This document shows, one piece after another, positions 41,606-53,109 of a stretch of 64,000 bases of DNA. Origin of the DNA: Annona cherimola. Taxonomy: Eukaryota > Streptophyta > Magnoliopsida > Magnoliales > Annonaceae. How positions within the stretch are numbered: the first letter of the stretch is position 1; every line of letters begins with the position of its first letter. The translations under genes were made by a program, and so were the position numbers. The notes beneath the pieces are model-generated. The model was not told where the DNA came from, did not search any database, and saw only the letters and a list, made by a program, of their open reading frames with translations. The stretch is from contig CM059977.1 in assembly GCA_030490835.1 (NCBI GenBank), positions 22,487,335-22,551,334 of the forward strand, read 5' to 3'.

Positions 41606-41897
41606 CTGAATCCGCATGCGGATTTTCGCGTGAGGGAGATGCGGATGGGAGGTACTTTCGCTGCGTAATTATAATCCGCATGCGGATTTTCACGTGAGGG
41701 AGATGCGGATGGGAGGTACTTTCGCTGCGCAGTTATGATCCGCATGCGGATTCAGAATCCGCATGTGGATTTTCACGTGAGGGAGATGCGGATGGGAGGT
41801 ACTTTCGTTGCGCAGTTATGATCCGCATGCGGATTTTCGCGTGAGGGAGATGCGGCTGGGAGCTAATTTGCTGCACATTCAGAATCCGCATGCGGAT
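41606..41897. repeat. Palindrome repeats at the inner edge of the right TIR
   Basis: Four to five head-to-tail units of about 65-80 bp, each with ttttcgcgtgagggagatgc, then ggatgggaggtactttcgct, and a terminal ATCCGCATGCGGAT (41610, 41674, 41738, 41821, 41884; one more mutated near 41757). The left TIR has fewer units, so the two TIRs differ in copy number. Confidence 0.92.
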
Positions 41898-42539
41898 TTA
41901 CGGAGAAGACGAGATAAGAAAAAAATCAAATTCCAGTTCGGCTAGCTATCCACCAAAAAATTGAAATCATTTGCATTCATTACTTAATAGCATTAATAAG
42001 ATTGCAACTCACCCTCGCCGGAGATGCGAATCGCCGGATCTGCTGGTCGCCGGAGGCTCGAGCCGATGTGGGGCCGGAGCTGCTGCTGCTGCTGGTCGCC
42101 GACTCGATGAGGAACTGTTGCCTGCCTGCTGTGCGTTGATCGATAGAGGAAGGCACAGCCTTTATCTCGCCGGACAGACGGTGCCGCTGCCTGCTGGTCA
42201 CCGGATGGACGGGAGCTGCTGCTGCTGCTGCCTGCTGCGTGCCGCTGCATGATTTAGGGATTGAGGAACCGTGCGATTCTTTAGGAGGGGATGCCGGGAT
42301 TTAGGGATTGAGGAGGGACGAGGGACGCCAGAGAGGAGGAGGAGGCGGGATTTCTGTTTTCGTGTTTTGCTGCCGAGCGGGAAAATTTTCCCAGCAGATC
42401 CGCGTGTACGCCCCGCCCAACGAAACGCAACACGCACACCAACTCTCGACGGACAGGATTCATCCCGCCGAAATAGACGGCCGGATGAGCCGTCTGCACG
42501 GTAGCTTCCGTGCAGGCGGAATGCACATGATCATATCCC
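41738..42539 (-). repeat. Right terminal inverted repeat of the MULE, with leader exon
   Basis: Inverse of 32579-33381. Read on the minus strand it repeats the terminal 20 bp exactly, the same GC-rich leader, and the donor CGAGG|GTGAGT (donor GT at 42012-42011). It thus appears to start transcription of the second gene inward. Differences from the left TIR are mainly single-base transitions and small CAG-repeat length changes. Confidence 0.87.
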
Positions 42540-42549
42540 TATATATATA

Positions 42550-44840
42550 TATTCTTGGTGGCTAAGAGGATGTTTGACAATCTACTAGTGTGGGATGTGA
42601 TGATATTGCATGATAAATACATTTTTCAACAACTAATTTTACAAGTAAGATATCATATTTTTTCAATTTTGCCCTTATATTTTAATTATTTTTCTTTCAA
42701 ACTACCCTGTTTATTTTAACTTTACTCGTAGTATTTTATATCAATTACATAATTCTAAAAATATTCTCTTTCTCACTCTCATCTTGTGCCATATTTTTTT
42801 TCTATTTCACAATCACAAATGCCTCTTCGGGCATGTTCGTTAACATGCAATTGTAGGAATCCATGGAAAATCATGAGATTCACGTTTTGCAAGTTATGAT
42901 TTTTCCATCCAAAAAATTCTATTTTTTCACCTTTATCTTTATTTTTCAATCATTTTTCTTCCAACAACCCTAATTATTTTAACTTTACCTCTATTATTTT
43001 CTATCAATCACATGAATTTTAAATTATTTCATTTCTAGCTCCCCATCCTATCCGATGATCCCACAAAAACACACGTTCCCGGACTCCCCATGACCTTAGC
43101 CGTAACCATGCCAGCTCTAGTCGTCAGAAGATTTGCTGCCGTGAGATATCCGATGACATGAATTTCTGTGGAGGATCTCGGTAATTGTAGCACTGGTGTA
43201 CAAAAATGCATATACATGAGCTTCTTATTCGAATGATTTTAGCTGTCGAATTTCTGGTGATGATGGCTCATTAAATTGGTAACGCATCCAATATGCAGAA
43301 CAAGCCAGATAATGTACATTTGCTCACAATTGAGCGCAAATTTAATTAATCCGGTTGAAAAATGGCTCAAAATTGAGATGTCAACGGAAGGATGGCGCGA
43401 TATGATCGTGATTAAATGTTATGAGCCTCTCTTCTTGCTTGGACAATTGAATAAAAACTCCCCATTAAAATATTTGCTAACATCTTGGTATTTTTAAAGG
43501 TACCAATCTAATGTAACGCATGTGTCTGTGCACTCCTTTACTTTTTAAATTTTTTGAAATTTTTTTTTTAATTCTAGATCATTTCTAACATTATCCAGAT
43601 GTATTTATTTATGGGACACGCTTCTATAAAATCCCTCTTTTATAGAACTTCTTCCGTTTTTAATATTAAGATAGATAGTTGACGGAAAATTCATCTACCC
43701 CATGTACTATATTTAGCATTATTATCATTATCATGAAAATCTTTACATTTATCTAGTATTAATGTATATGAGCCTCATCTCTAAAAATGCAAAAAAATAA
43801 TTTAATATTAAATATTAATTTTTAAGTAGTATTTTCAATATCTAAACTGACTAAAATATCATGACTAAGTGGATAAATGATTTAATAAAATATTATTATA
43901 ATCTAATGTAGATGAAAATGGATCTAAGCACTTTCCTTAATTTACACGTAAATGTACATATTTTTGAGCAAATGTCACCTATATGCATATTGGATTTTAA
44001 TAAAAATTGATCTCCAGACTAAACAAATAATATTAAATGCAATGAATAGATTCGATGTTGTATCAATCATCAACATTTCAAAAACGGAATTACTTAAAAT
44101 TACTTCAGTGTAACCCGAATTTTAAAAAAGTTCTAAAATGCCGAGTTGCGTTAAATCAATACCCTTGTACAAATGTTTTAAAAACGTTAACAAAAGTGCA
44201 ATTACGGGTAAAAATACATAAAACAATATGTATTGCTGACTGTTGTGAGTTGGTGGTTGGATCCAATTAGATTTTCACATTACATTATATAGGTGGAGGA
44301 CACTCGTCAACATTGTCCCCAAAATTAGCTTTCAAAGAGCCACTTCAAGTTTTTCAGTACAAATAATATAAACAAATCAAGGTATTTTGGGCATTCATCT
44401 TCTATGGTTGAAGGGAGATACTCAGCTTGCTGGCACCATTTCCTTAGCGTCGTGACTCAGGTCTGTTGTAAAAGGACTTCCTCTTCTTGAAGTCCCACAT
44501 GCATTTCAATAAACTGCAACCGTAGGTAGGGACCAAGTGCCTTCAGTACTCAAAAGATGAGGGTTTCACGGTCAGAACCGATCATTCTTCAGCTGCAACC
44601 AAAACGAAAAACACTTCATATGATTGACAGGCGCTGATTGCGAATGCAGGGTCATAAATAGCTTCAGTGGCAATGTTGGCATCTAATCCAATCAGTCTCT
44701 TATATCAGCAGCTATCAACATCAAACCAGTTCGAATCTTGAACTATCATTCAGTTTTAGCATGGCACAGAAGATGCGCACTTTTGTGTGAAGGAACTCTT
44801 CTTGGCCAACATTAGACTGCAAAAATAAGCCGAACATTCC
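42550..44840. other. Repeat-rich spacer between the MULE and the PPR gene
   Basis: 42590-43040 is T-rich sequence with two related halves (both contain taattattttaactttac-like strings). 43600-43930 is a very decayed relative of the 350-bp MITE core (ggataaatgatttaataaaa, tattttcaatatctaaactg). 44500-44845 probably includes the PPR 3' UTR. No gene seen. Confidence 0.45.
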
Positions 44841-44845
44841 AAAAT

Positions 44846-47800
44846 TCACCAGAAGTCTCTGCAGGAGCAAGTGCCATTCTCAAAGTGATGGAACCGACTA
44901 GCATCCCTGACTATAATTCTCCGGCTTGTGATCTTTGAAATGAGCTTTGTTACAGCATGGCAATCACTACAAACACGGAGGTTCTTAACTATCTGGATAG
45001 TAGCTCCAGAATCTGTTGTTAGTACTGCAAAAGCAATAGCTAGGCGCTCGCTGTGAGTGGAAAGGAATGACTCTTTCTCCTCTTCCTCTACATTCTGCAG
45101 CACACAGCTTGTATCAGAAACATAGCCCATCTTTTTCATTTGTTCATTCCAACCTTTCCATAGCACGCAAATCCTACCAAATTCTGGATGGGATTGATCA
45201 CCTACTTTAAATGCGTGAACAGTAGCCTTGACTTCTACCCAACTACATCCTGGTGTTTTTTGCAAGCCAGAGCTCTTCAAAATACTCCAAGTCTTTGTAG
45301 CATTCGCCCAGTTTCCAACTTGTGCATAGATGTTTGAGAGGACCACGTAATGAGTGGGATTTCGTGGTTCGAGTTCAACAAGATGCTTTATAGCCACTTC
45401 ACCTAACATCAAATTTGAATGCATTCTGCAAGCACCCAACAAGGCACCCCAGACACCAGCATCAGGTGCCATTGGCATACTTTTGATCAACCACCAAGCT
45501 TCATCTAGAAGCCCTGCACGGCCCAGGAGATCAACCATGCAAGCAAAGTGTTCCAAGCCTGGCTCTAGGTGATAAACAGAGCTCATGGCCTTGAAGATTC
45601 TTCTTCCTTCATTTATTAGACCTCCATGTCTGCATGCGGACAAAACACTAATGAAGGAAAATGAATCCAATTGAATGCAGCTCGCACACATCTTTGAAAA
45701 AAGAGAAATGGCTTCTTCACCCTGCCCATGGATTGCATACCCTGAAAGCATGGTGTTCCATGATACTACATCTCTAAACTCCATCCCATCGAAGATTTTC
45801 CTGGAAATGTCCAGCTGTCCACATTTAGCATACATATCAATAAGACTGTTTCCTACCAACACATTTGATCCAAATCCAATCTGAATAACATAAGAATGAA
45901 GAGCCATGCCCTCTCTCAGGCTTGCCAAGAATGCTGCTGCCGGAAGAATGCTTACAAGGCAGACTAAATTGGGCCTAAAATTTTCCGCTCTCATCTGATG
46001 AAAGGCAGACATTGCTTCTGTTGCGTGTCCATTTTGTACGAACCCTGATATCATTATATTCCATGATATCTCATCCTTATCAACACCTATATCATCGAAC
46101 AAGAACTTTGCTGAGCCAAGGTTACCACATTTTCCGTACATGTCAACCAGAGCATTTTTCACATGAAGATCTGATTCAAATCCACTTTTAACAATCAGTC
46201 CATGAACACACATGCCTTGATCATTGGCTCCTAGGAGCACACAGGCTGGAAGCATGCCTACCATCGTACCTGAATCTGGGCGAAGGCCCGCTGCCAGCAA
46301 TTGATGGGACATCTTCATACAATTATATGCATCCCCAGACTGCGCATACGCATTAATCAATGCATTCCATGTTACAACATCTTTAGATGGTAATTTATCA
46401 AATAAGGTATTTGCCTGGTCAAAGGATCCACACTTTGCATACATTGCTACTAGGGCTGTCCCTGTTAAAACATCAAATCCAAGATTTAATTTCAGCACAT
46501 AGCAATGTATGCTCCTTCCCATATTTAAATATGATGGCTCTGTGAAAGCTGGAAGCAAACTAACTATTGTAATTGTATTGGGCCTAACTTTCACAGATTG
46601 CATTTCTCGAAAAAGTGCAACACCTTCTTCTTGACGGTCATATTGCACAAGTGAAGATATCATTGCAGACCAAGCAACGACATCCCTTTCTCTAATCCCA
46701 TTGAACAATAACCTTGCCTCTTCCAAGGCCCCACAATTCGCATACATCATAATGAGAGTTGTAGAGATCAATACGTCAAAATTCATCCCTTTCTTAATTG
46801 CATAAACATGGATATCAATCCCCTTCTTAACATCCCTAAGCTCAGCAACAGCTGATAGGGCACCCATGACTGCCACTTGATTTGCCTTCACAGAGTCTCT
46901 TCTCATATCATCAAATAGCTCCAAGGCCTGAAAGAATTTCCCATTATGAAAATAACCAGAAATCATCGTTCCCCAGGAGACATCATCTCTATTCAACATT
47001 CCATCAAAAACCAAACGACCAACTTCTGTGTTTCTGCACTTTGAGTACATGTCTATCAAACCATTATAGACAACTGTTGGAAAACTTCTCCGAGCAACAA
47101 AACCATGGATGGCCCTGCACATTGGAAGTGCTGACATCCGGCATATGGCCGGAAACAAATTCAACAAGCTTACGGAATTGGGCACCAAGGAAGCAAGTTG
47201 CATTCTTTTGAATAAACCTAAAGCCTGAACAGGATCATCACTCTGAGAGAACCCTGCAATCATAGCATTCCAAGCAACAATATCCAATTCAGGCATTCGT
47301 TCAAATAGTTCACAAGCAGTGTCGATCTGCCCCAGCTTCGAATACATGTCAATGAGTGCAGTTCCAATGAAGACATCGCACTCGAGCCCCTTCTGTACAA
47401 TCTCACGGTGAATAGCAACACCATCTTCCAAGCCCGAAACTCCCGTGCAAGCCTTCAAAAGGAAAGTAAAGGTGTAATTGTCCGGCTGCACACCTCTGTC
47501 AATCATTTCATGATACAATTCAAGTGCTTTTTTATGTTCGCCTGTTCTCGTATAAGCTCTAATCATGGAATTCCACAAAACGCCACTTGGGTTTGCAGCA
47601 GAATCAAAGACTGCGCGGGAATAGTTGGATATACGGAAGGAAGAATAGGAATTGACGAGGTGGGCAAGGCCCCAATCATCCAGCTGAAGCCCCAAAACCA
47701 AAACCTGTGCATGGATCTGAAGGAGAGCATCGAAGTCGCTGCACGAACGCAGAAGCCGGGAATAATTGCGGCAAGCAACAGGGATGAGCAAGGGCAGTGG

Positions 47801-47866
47801 TGGAACAATTTCGGGCTCGAGTGCAGCAAAGGTATGGCGATGGCGCCTGATAGCGCGTTTGATCAT
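44846..47866 (-). CDS. PLS-class pentatricopeptide repeat protein with E and DYW domains
   Basis: An intronless 1006-residue protein. Such proteins bind organellar RNA and usually direct C-to-U editing; the DYW domain is the cytidine deaminase. The basic N-terminus (MIKRAIRRHRHTFAALEP) suggests mitochondrial import, but that is inferred. PPR repeats run from about residue 60 to 760 with the usual 'VVxWNxMISGY' and 'IDMYAKCG' cores, followed by E motifs, the PG box (KTPGCSWVEV from residue 870), the deaminase motif HSERLAIAF (about 939) and zinc ligands CSDCH (about 966). The C-terminus is DFW instead of DYW. From memory the layout and sequence are closest to Arabidopsis At2g39620. The ATG at 47866 is the first in frame. 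Unbroken, so likely functional. Confidence 0.95.
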   Translation of the reverse strand: MIKRAIRRHRHTFAALEPEIVPPLPLLIPVACRNYSRLLRSCSDFDALLQIHAQVLVLGLQLDDWGLAHLVNSYSSFRISNYSRAVFDSAANPSGVLWNSMIRAYTRTGEHKKALELYHEMIDRGVQPDNYTFTFLLKACTGVSGLEDGVAIHREIVQKGLECDVFIGTALIDMYSKLGQIDTACELFERMPELDIVAWNAMIAGFSQSDDPVQALGLFKRMQLASLVPNSVSLLNLFPAICRMSALPMCRAIHGFVARRSFPTVVYNGLIDMYSKCRNTEVGRLVFDGMLNRDDVSWGTMISGYFHNGKFFQALELFDDMRRDSVKANQVAVMGALSAVAELRDVKKGIDIHVYAIKKGMNFDVLISTTLIMMYANCGALEEARLLFNGIRERDVVAWSAMISSLVQYDRQEEGVALFREMQSVKVRPNTITIVSLLPAFTEPSYLNMGRSIHCYVLKLNLGFDVLTGTALVAMYAKCGSFDQANTLFDKLPSKDVVTWNALINAYAQSGDAYNCMKMSHQLLAAGLRPDSGTMVGMLPACVLLGANDQGMCVHGLIVKSGFESDLHVKNALVDMYGKCGNLGSAKFLFDDIGVDKDEISWNIMISGFVQNGHATEAMSAFHQMRAENFRPNLVCLVSILPAAAFLASLREGMALHSYVIQIGFGSNVLVGNSLIDMYAKCGQLDISRKIFDGMEFRDVVSWNTMLSGYAIHGQGEEAISLFSKMCASCIQLDSFSFISVLSACRHGGLINEGRRIFKAMSSVYHLEPGLEHFACMVDLLGRAGLLDEAWWLIKSMPMAPDAGVWGALLGACRMHSNLMLGEVAIKHLVELEPRNPTHYVVLSNIYAQVGNWANATKTWSILKSSGLQKTPGCSWVEVKATVHAFKVGDQSHPEFGRICVLWKGWNEQMKKMGYVSDTSCVLQNVEEEEKESFLSTHSERLAIAFAVLTTDSGATIQIVKNLRVCSDCHAVTKLISKITSRRIIVRDASRFHHFENGTCSCRDFW

Positions 47867-47899
47867 CTTGAAGATGCATTGATTTCGAACCGGGAGGCG

Positions 47900-49330
47900 G
47901 GACTCGGGAGCGTTTTAAGGGGAAGTGGAGGAGTGGGGCGGGGGCGGCGGTGCGCGCGAGCTTCTAAGTTCGAAAATCAATTGAAAGGCAGTTGATTTGG
48001 GTCTACGAGCTTCGGCAATCAGGAACATCCATCCCGCACGGCAGCAGGTGTGAAGTACCGGCACAAAATCCTACCCTTCTTCGGTAGGATATTGCTTGGG
48101 AATGAGGAACATGCATTCGACTCAAAAGTGGAAACTCATCTTCATCTGCAACTTGATTGAATAGTTGCCAGAAAGTGGATTTTTTGGGGGCTGCAAGCTG
48201 AATGATGGTTGCTAAAAAGTGGATTTCTTTTTTGAGGTTTTTGTTAAAGATCTGCTATGGGGATGGTCATAGCTTTGGGTCTTACAGCTGCTGATTGGGT
48301 CCGCTTGCTCTCTAGCACCATACGCCATAGAAGTAGAACCATCGCTCCCTTCAATGCCCTTACCATTGTAGGGCAAGGGTCCTAAGACGAGGATGTACAC
48401 CCGGAAGGAAAAAAAAAAAAAAAAGAATAAGAAAAAATTGTTGTTTTGCCTTAGCATTAAGCAAAGTTGTATGCGAATGGGTAAAGTTGTACGTGGGAGA
48501 AAAATATATCGTTATCTTTGGTAATGAAAAGAGTATTGTTTAAAAAATAAATTTTTTATCTCATCCTCATTCCTCATCCCATCTTTGGTAAAATTTCACT
48601 TACGACCCTTGTTTCCAAAATCAGAAAAGGTAGCGAAGCAAATGCACACAAAACCCCCAAAAGCATTTAATACCCAATTGACATGGTCACCATTCAACAA
48701 AGCGCTCTCATTCAAATCGTGTTCCCATAAACAGGATGAAATTCATCAAGACTCCCATTGTTCGGAAATCAAAGAACATCTGGAAAAAATAGGAGTGGGG
48801 ATAGAACCACCGGCTTCACTTTGTAAAATTCTGGAACGCCAATATTGAAGGGGGGAGAGCATAATTAATACTGCAGAGACAAACTTCTTTTTATTAAAAC
48901 GATCATACTTGAAGTCCATGTGACCAAAATATGAGGCACACGTTACTACCTCAACATGGCAGCAGTTAGACCACCAATTACAAATTTACAATACCGATGT
49001 AGCGTTATCTCTGTATTGGTCAGATACATAGTTGTGTTCATTTGTCATCAAACATTTTATGCGGCATCAAGTATAAGTCAGAGAAAGCGGGAAATACATC
49101 AACACATTAGCCAACAAAATATATTAGAAGATTTCCAATTATGCAACCATGAAAGTTGAACACAACACTCAAAACATTCATTCTAGTTCTCAATTTTCAG
49201 CTCCTCTTCGGTGACCAGGCATTGCAAGTTCAAAACTGTTGCCACAACCTAACAAACCGTGACAACAGAAAATGGGAAAAAAAATAAAACAAAAAAATGC
49301 TACAAGTCAACGGTACCAAAATAGTTAAGA
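47900..49330. other. Spacer between the PPR gene start and the eL33 gene end
   Basis: 47880-48180 is GC-richer and probably holds the PPR promoter and leader. An A-rich tract occurs at about 48410-48424. 48840-49330 is AT-rich and includes the eL33 3' UTR. Open frames up to 87 codons here match nothing I know. Confidence 0.4.
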
Positions 49331-49336
49331 ATTACT

Positions 49337-51393
49337 TCAAATATTGCTAGGGTACATGAACACCCTAACTTTGTCCCCCTGCACAGAAGAAAGAGAAGGC
49401 AATCAACAGTCTAATCTCTCGCTAAAGTATTGAAACGGAAGAAAATTGGGAGGCAAAACAGCATGTTGGGAACAAGTAATTACCATTGACTTTGGAGGCA
49501 AATTCGACTTGAATTTGGCCCTGACAATACCACTATTTCCGTGGGGCCTTGTCACCTTCCCCCATATGCATCGATATAATGAACCATTCTTTTTCACTTT
49601 TGCTTTGTAAATATAAGCCATTCTCTTACCACAATACCACGCAACCTCCTCTTTGGTATTAACTCCTTCAATTTGGATCAATGATGTGTTTGGATATTGG
49701 TTTGACTTGGACCTATTCGGAAGAAGTGAAAAAAGGAGGAAAAAGAATTCAGCCATTTGCATTTTAGTGTTTTGCATACTGATTCAATCACCACTTATAA
49801 CACAGGAAGACTAGAAAACCTCAATGTGTGCTATATTCATATTTGTGCTACACATAAAAACAACAAATAACTTGCAGAAATAAATCAATTTGCGAAGCAA
49901 ACCAAGATAATATTGAATTCTCAGAAGTTCAAACTCAATTAGAAATGCTTTCGAACTCTAAAGTAGCAACATACAACTATATAAGGAAATAAGGAGTGTG
50001 TGGTCAAAGATAATTGTGACTTAAGAGGATTGGCAACTCCATGAAACCTGATCTGGCAATTATCCCAGCATTGAGCACATCTGAGGTATTGACTAAGATA
50101 GGGGCTGCTTGGTCCAGAAGGCTACATACACACATGTTCAATAACAAAAGGTTGCTTGACAGAAAGACCAACCACTCAAACTACAACAAATCCATGCCTG
50201 TATGTTTTCACTGAAAGTGATGGACAGATAAGCTTCACGGCTTTCTCAATTTCCACTTTTCCATTCATAAAGCATGATTAACTTGCTTATCCAAATAAGG
50301 TTCTTATACAGCAGACATCATTATATGGTCTTTAAAGTAGAAAGGCTAGAAAAATGCAATCATAAATTTCCTGCCTCAAACCACCTATCTCCGAAGATGG
50401 GAGAAAACAGAAACTCTTCTAAAGCTGTATTTTGGTTCCTAAACATATTAAAAAGGGATTTTTCTAATATAGAAAAATGACTACCAGACACCGTCTGACA
50501 AGGTATATGTTATTTTCAATTGGCCATACGATCAAGACATAATCAATTGGCCACGGGACATGCCATACGTGGGATCAAAACATATTAAACAAGCCACAAT
50601 AGAACACATACACAGGGTTCGAAACATTCCAAATTGTTCACGTTGAATTAAAAAAATACCAAGGAGGGAGCCTACTAAAATAAAAAGCAACTTAAAAGCC
50701 CCTGAACATGAAAGTAACAATGACATATTGGAACAAACCCAAATTGCAATAGCAGCCCAGAAAACATCCTCACAGCAGAGGCCTATCATTGCCAGAAGTT
50801 TAGAAGAAGCAAACGAAAACAGTCCCATAAAAATATGGTATGGTGTGAAACCTCTTGCAGTGATCCAGGGATTCGGAAGACGGTGATCATTTGGCCCCCA
50901 GACGTGTGGGAACAACAAAAGTTCCAGAGATTATGACCAAAAGTACGCATTCCATATAAAAGTTTGCATTAAAAAAAAGGCACAAGTAGGCGAGAGCCTG
51001 TAGAGACCCATCATCATTTCACTGCAGTCGCAGTAAGCATATATCATGTCCACAGATTGATCCGAACAGACCATACTACACCAAGGCGCGAGACTGACAA
51101 TAATTTCTTACTGTTTACACAAATAAAACTATTTTACCTAATGGCTCATGAAGAATTAAAAAAATTGGAAATCCGCAAGAGAGCTTCGAACTTCACCAAC
51201 AAAAAAAAAAAAAAACTCGAAATTACCTTTTGTATCCAAGGATCGTCCCACGAACATACAATCTGCACAGAGAGGGGCGTAAAAATCAGAAACTTTAAAC
51301 TAATTAGGGGGAGAGAGAGACAGATTCGAGATATTGAACAGAAGGAAAGAGATTCCCAGACCTAACGCGCTCCCCTTGCCGACCTTTCACCAT
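49337..51393 (-). CDS. RPL35A: 60S ribosomal protein eL33 (L35a), complete, four exons
   Basis: Exons 51362-51393, 51227-51262, 49484-49712 and 49337-49378 join in frame to exactly 112 residues, the usual size of plant eL33. It starts [10 protein letters not shown], continues [11 protein letters not shown] and then [17 protein letters not shown], holds the conserved [20 protein letters not shown] and ends [13 protein letters not shown]. It is a structural component of the large cytosolic ribosomal subunit. All introns are GT-AG; the second spans 1.5 kb and I saw no obvious snoRNA in it. A TGGGCC (site II-type) element at 51670-51675 lies about 280 bp upstream of the ATG, a position typical of plant ribosomal-protein promoters. 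The only unusual residue noticed is Cys in WYCGKR. Confidence 0.96.
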
Positions 51394-51669
51394 TTTCGTG
51401 TGCAATATCTGATGCAGGGCTGGAGGTGCGAACGACGATGAAACCAGGAAAAACCCCTCCAAACCTAGAAACGGAGGGATATATGTAAGGGAGGCAAATT
51501 AGCGGGAATGCCCGCCTGTTTTTGCATTTTTACGCGACATGCCATTCTACTCGTGCTTCCGACTTCCGAGTTAAGATTCGATATAATCCGGATCGTTCGT
51601 TGCGGTCCGAGAGGAAGTGGCATGCTTCCATGATTTAAGAAAGCAGCTGCTATCTCAACTGGCCATGGT

Positions 51670-51675
51670 TGGGCC
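51670..51675. promoter_or_regulatory. Site II-type element TGGGCC upstream of RPL35A
   Basis: TGGGCC matches the TGGGCY motif, bound by TCP factors and enriched in plant ribosomal-protein promoters. It sits about 277 bp upstream of the eL33 start codon. A six-base match alone is weak; the context raises it. Confidence 0.4.
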
Positions 51676-51729
51676 AGTGGGCATCTGCACATCCCTCGAT
51701 TTTCAAATGGAGGGATGAAGTGGTATAGA

Positions 51730-52740
51730 TGATTGGAATTACTGAGAAAATGATTCAGTACCGTCGGGCAGCCCTTTTATATAAAATATTTTTTAATATC
51801 TAAATCATTTATGTCGATTATTCACGTGCATTCGTTTATAATTTCAAAAGTCACATGCGCCACGACGGCACTGCGTAAAAAATGAGTATTAGTGGTGCGT
51901 GGGAGTGTCCATTGTAAAGATAAATTTATGAATATTATTAGTATTTGTTAATTATGTTTTAGAATATTGTAAAAAATTTATAAAAACGTCTTAAAAGCTT
52001 AGTTGGAAAAATATTAGTTGAGGTGATTGTAAAATATTCATAAAAAAAAGTCGTATGCATTAAAGATTTATATATACTATATAATTTTTTAAAAATTTTA
52101 ATAAGTCCAACTTATATACATCTTATCCCACCAATTCAGTGTAGTAGAAGTTTTGGCATAATCTTGATGATTTTGTTAAATTTAATATAACTATTGGATT
52201 TACCTATTTATTTTACTCAAATACCAAAAATCATATTTGTAATCCAAAAATAAAGAATTACTTAATAGTAATTTCAAACCCATTAAAAATAATTTGTTTA
52301 TTAGAAGGACTTGCAAGGCCCCAATCTAATATCTAAACCATTTATAATTTTTATCCTAATTAGATTAATAATTTTATATAATTTCATAATATTTTAAAAC
52401 TTCAGTGCATACATTTATGTAATTTTCTAAATTTACACATGTTTCTACATTTTTAGAAGATGTGAGCCTCATGTAACTATGATTGATATTTTTCTTATCT
52501 AAGTAAAATAAGAAAATGTAAAATATATTTCACAAAATCATCAAGAAAATAGATTTGACAAAATCATTAAGATATGACAATTTGAAGAGCTTATCAAGTG
52601 AATTGATTAGATCATATACATTTTTGTTTTTGCAAGATATAAGTTTTCAATGAGAATTATATTCGAGAAACCTAATAAAACAAAACAATCACAGTGAAAT
52701 AAATAGTTTGACTTAGAAAAATTCGAATAAAAAACAACAT
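51730..52740. other. AT-rich spacer
   Basis: Between the eL33 promoter region and the fold-back repeats. Frequent stops in all frames; I see no gene or bounded element. Confidence 0.5.
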
Positions 52741-52749
52741 AGCTGCATA

Positions 52750-53100
52750 ATAGGGTTTTATTTAAATGCATCTACTAAAAATTCTATTTTTTAATATTAT
52801 TTGTGATTTTTTATAAAACTCTTAATATAGGTGTATTTAACTTATGTATTAAGTTTTATCGTCTTTGATTTGTATACATATGTATTTTTTTATTTTTGAA
52901 AAATAAGGGTATAGTCATTTAAAAAGTACTAAAACTCCTTTTTTTTAATAAAAAACATATATACACATTTTCAAACATAATAAAATTTAGTTATATATTA
53001 AATACACTTAAATTAAGAGTTTTATAAAAAAAATATTTCAAAAAATTATTAAAAATAAATATTCTAGCCGAACGCATTGAAATTTTAATGCATCCAGTTG
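52750..53100. repeat. Fold-back MITE, family C copy 1
   Basis: Inverted arms: left tttataaaactcttaatata followed by ggtgtatttaacttatg; right atatattaaatacacttaaa followed by ttaagagttttataaa. The centre is low-complexity. It ends near gcattgaaattttaatgcat. Confidence 0.6.
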
Positions 53101-53109
53101 CATTGAAAC

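Larger units (their letters stand above)
32579..42539. mobile_element. 9.96-kb two-gene Mutator-like element (MULE)
   Basis: Starts GGGATATGATCATGTGCATT; its exact inverse ends at 42539. The flanks are tatatatat on both sides (32570-32578, 42540-42548), a 9-bp duplication as expected of MULEs. It holds, inward, a FAR1/MULE transposase pseudogene (+) and a second convergent gene (-), with a 155-bp tandem array between their 3' ends and an ~80-bp array upstream of the second gene. Both TIRs show the same leader exon and splice donor. The plan recalls maize MuDR (two convergent genes, promoters in the TIRs), but the TIRs are longer, the transposase is FAR1-like and the second protein is not MURB as I know it. 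Confidence 0.92.

Noticed and set aside
43600..43930. A further bounded MITE copy
   Set aside because: Core similarity is visible but the ends are lost; noted only within the spacer entry.
47408..47995. 195-codon plus-strand frame over the PPR 5' end
   Set aside because: It is antisense to the PPR coding sequence and has no domain of its own.
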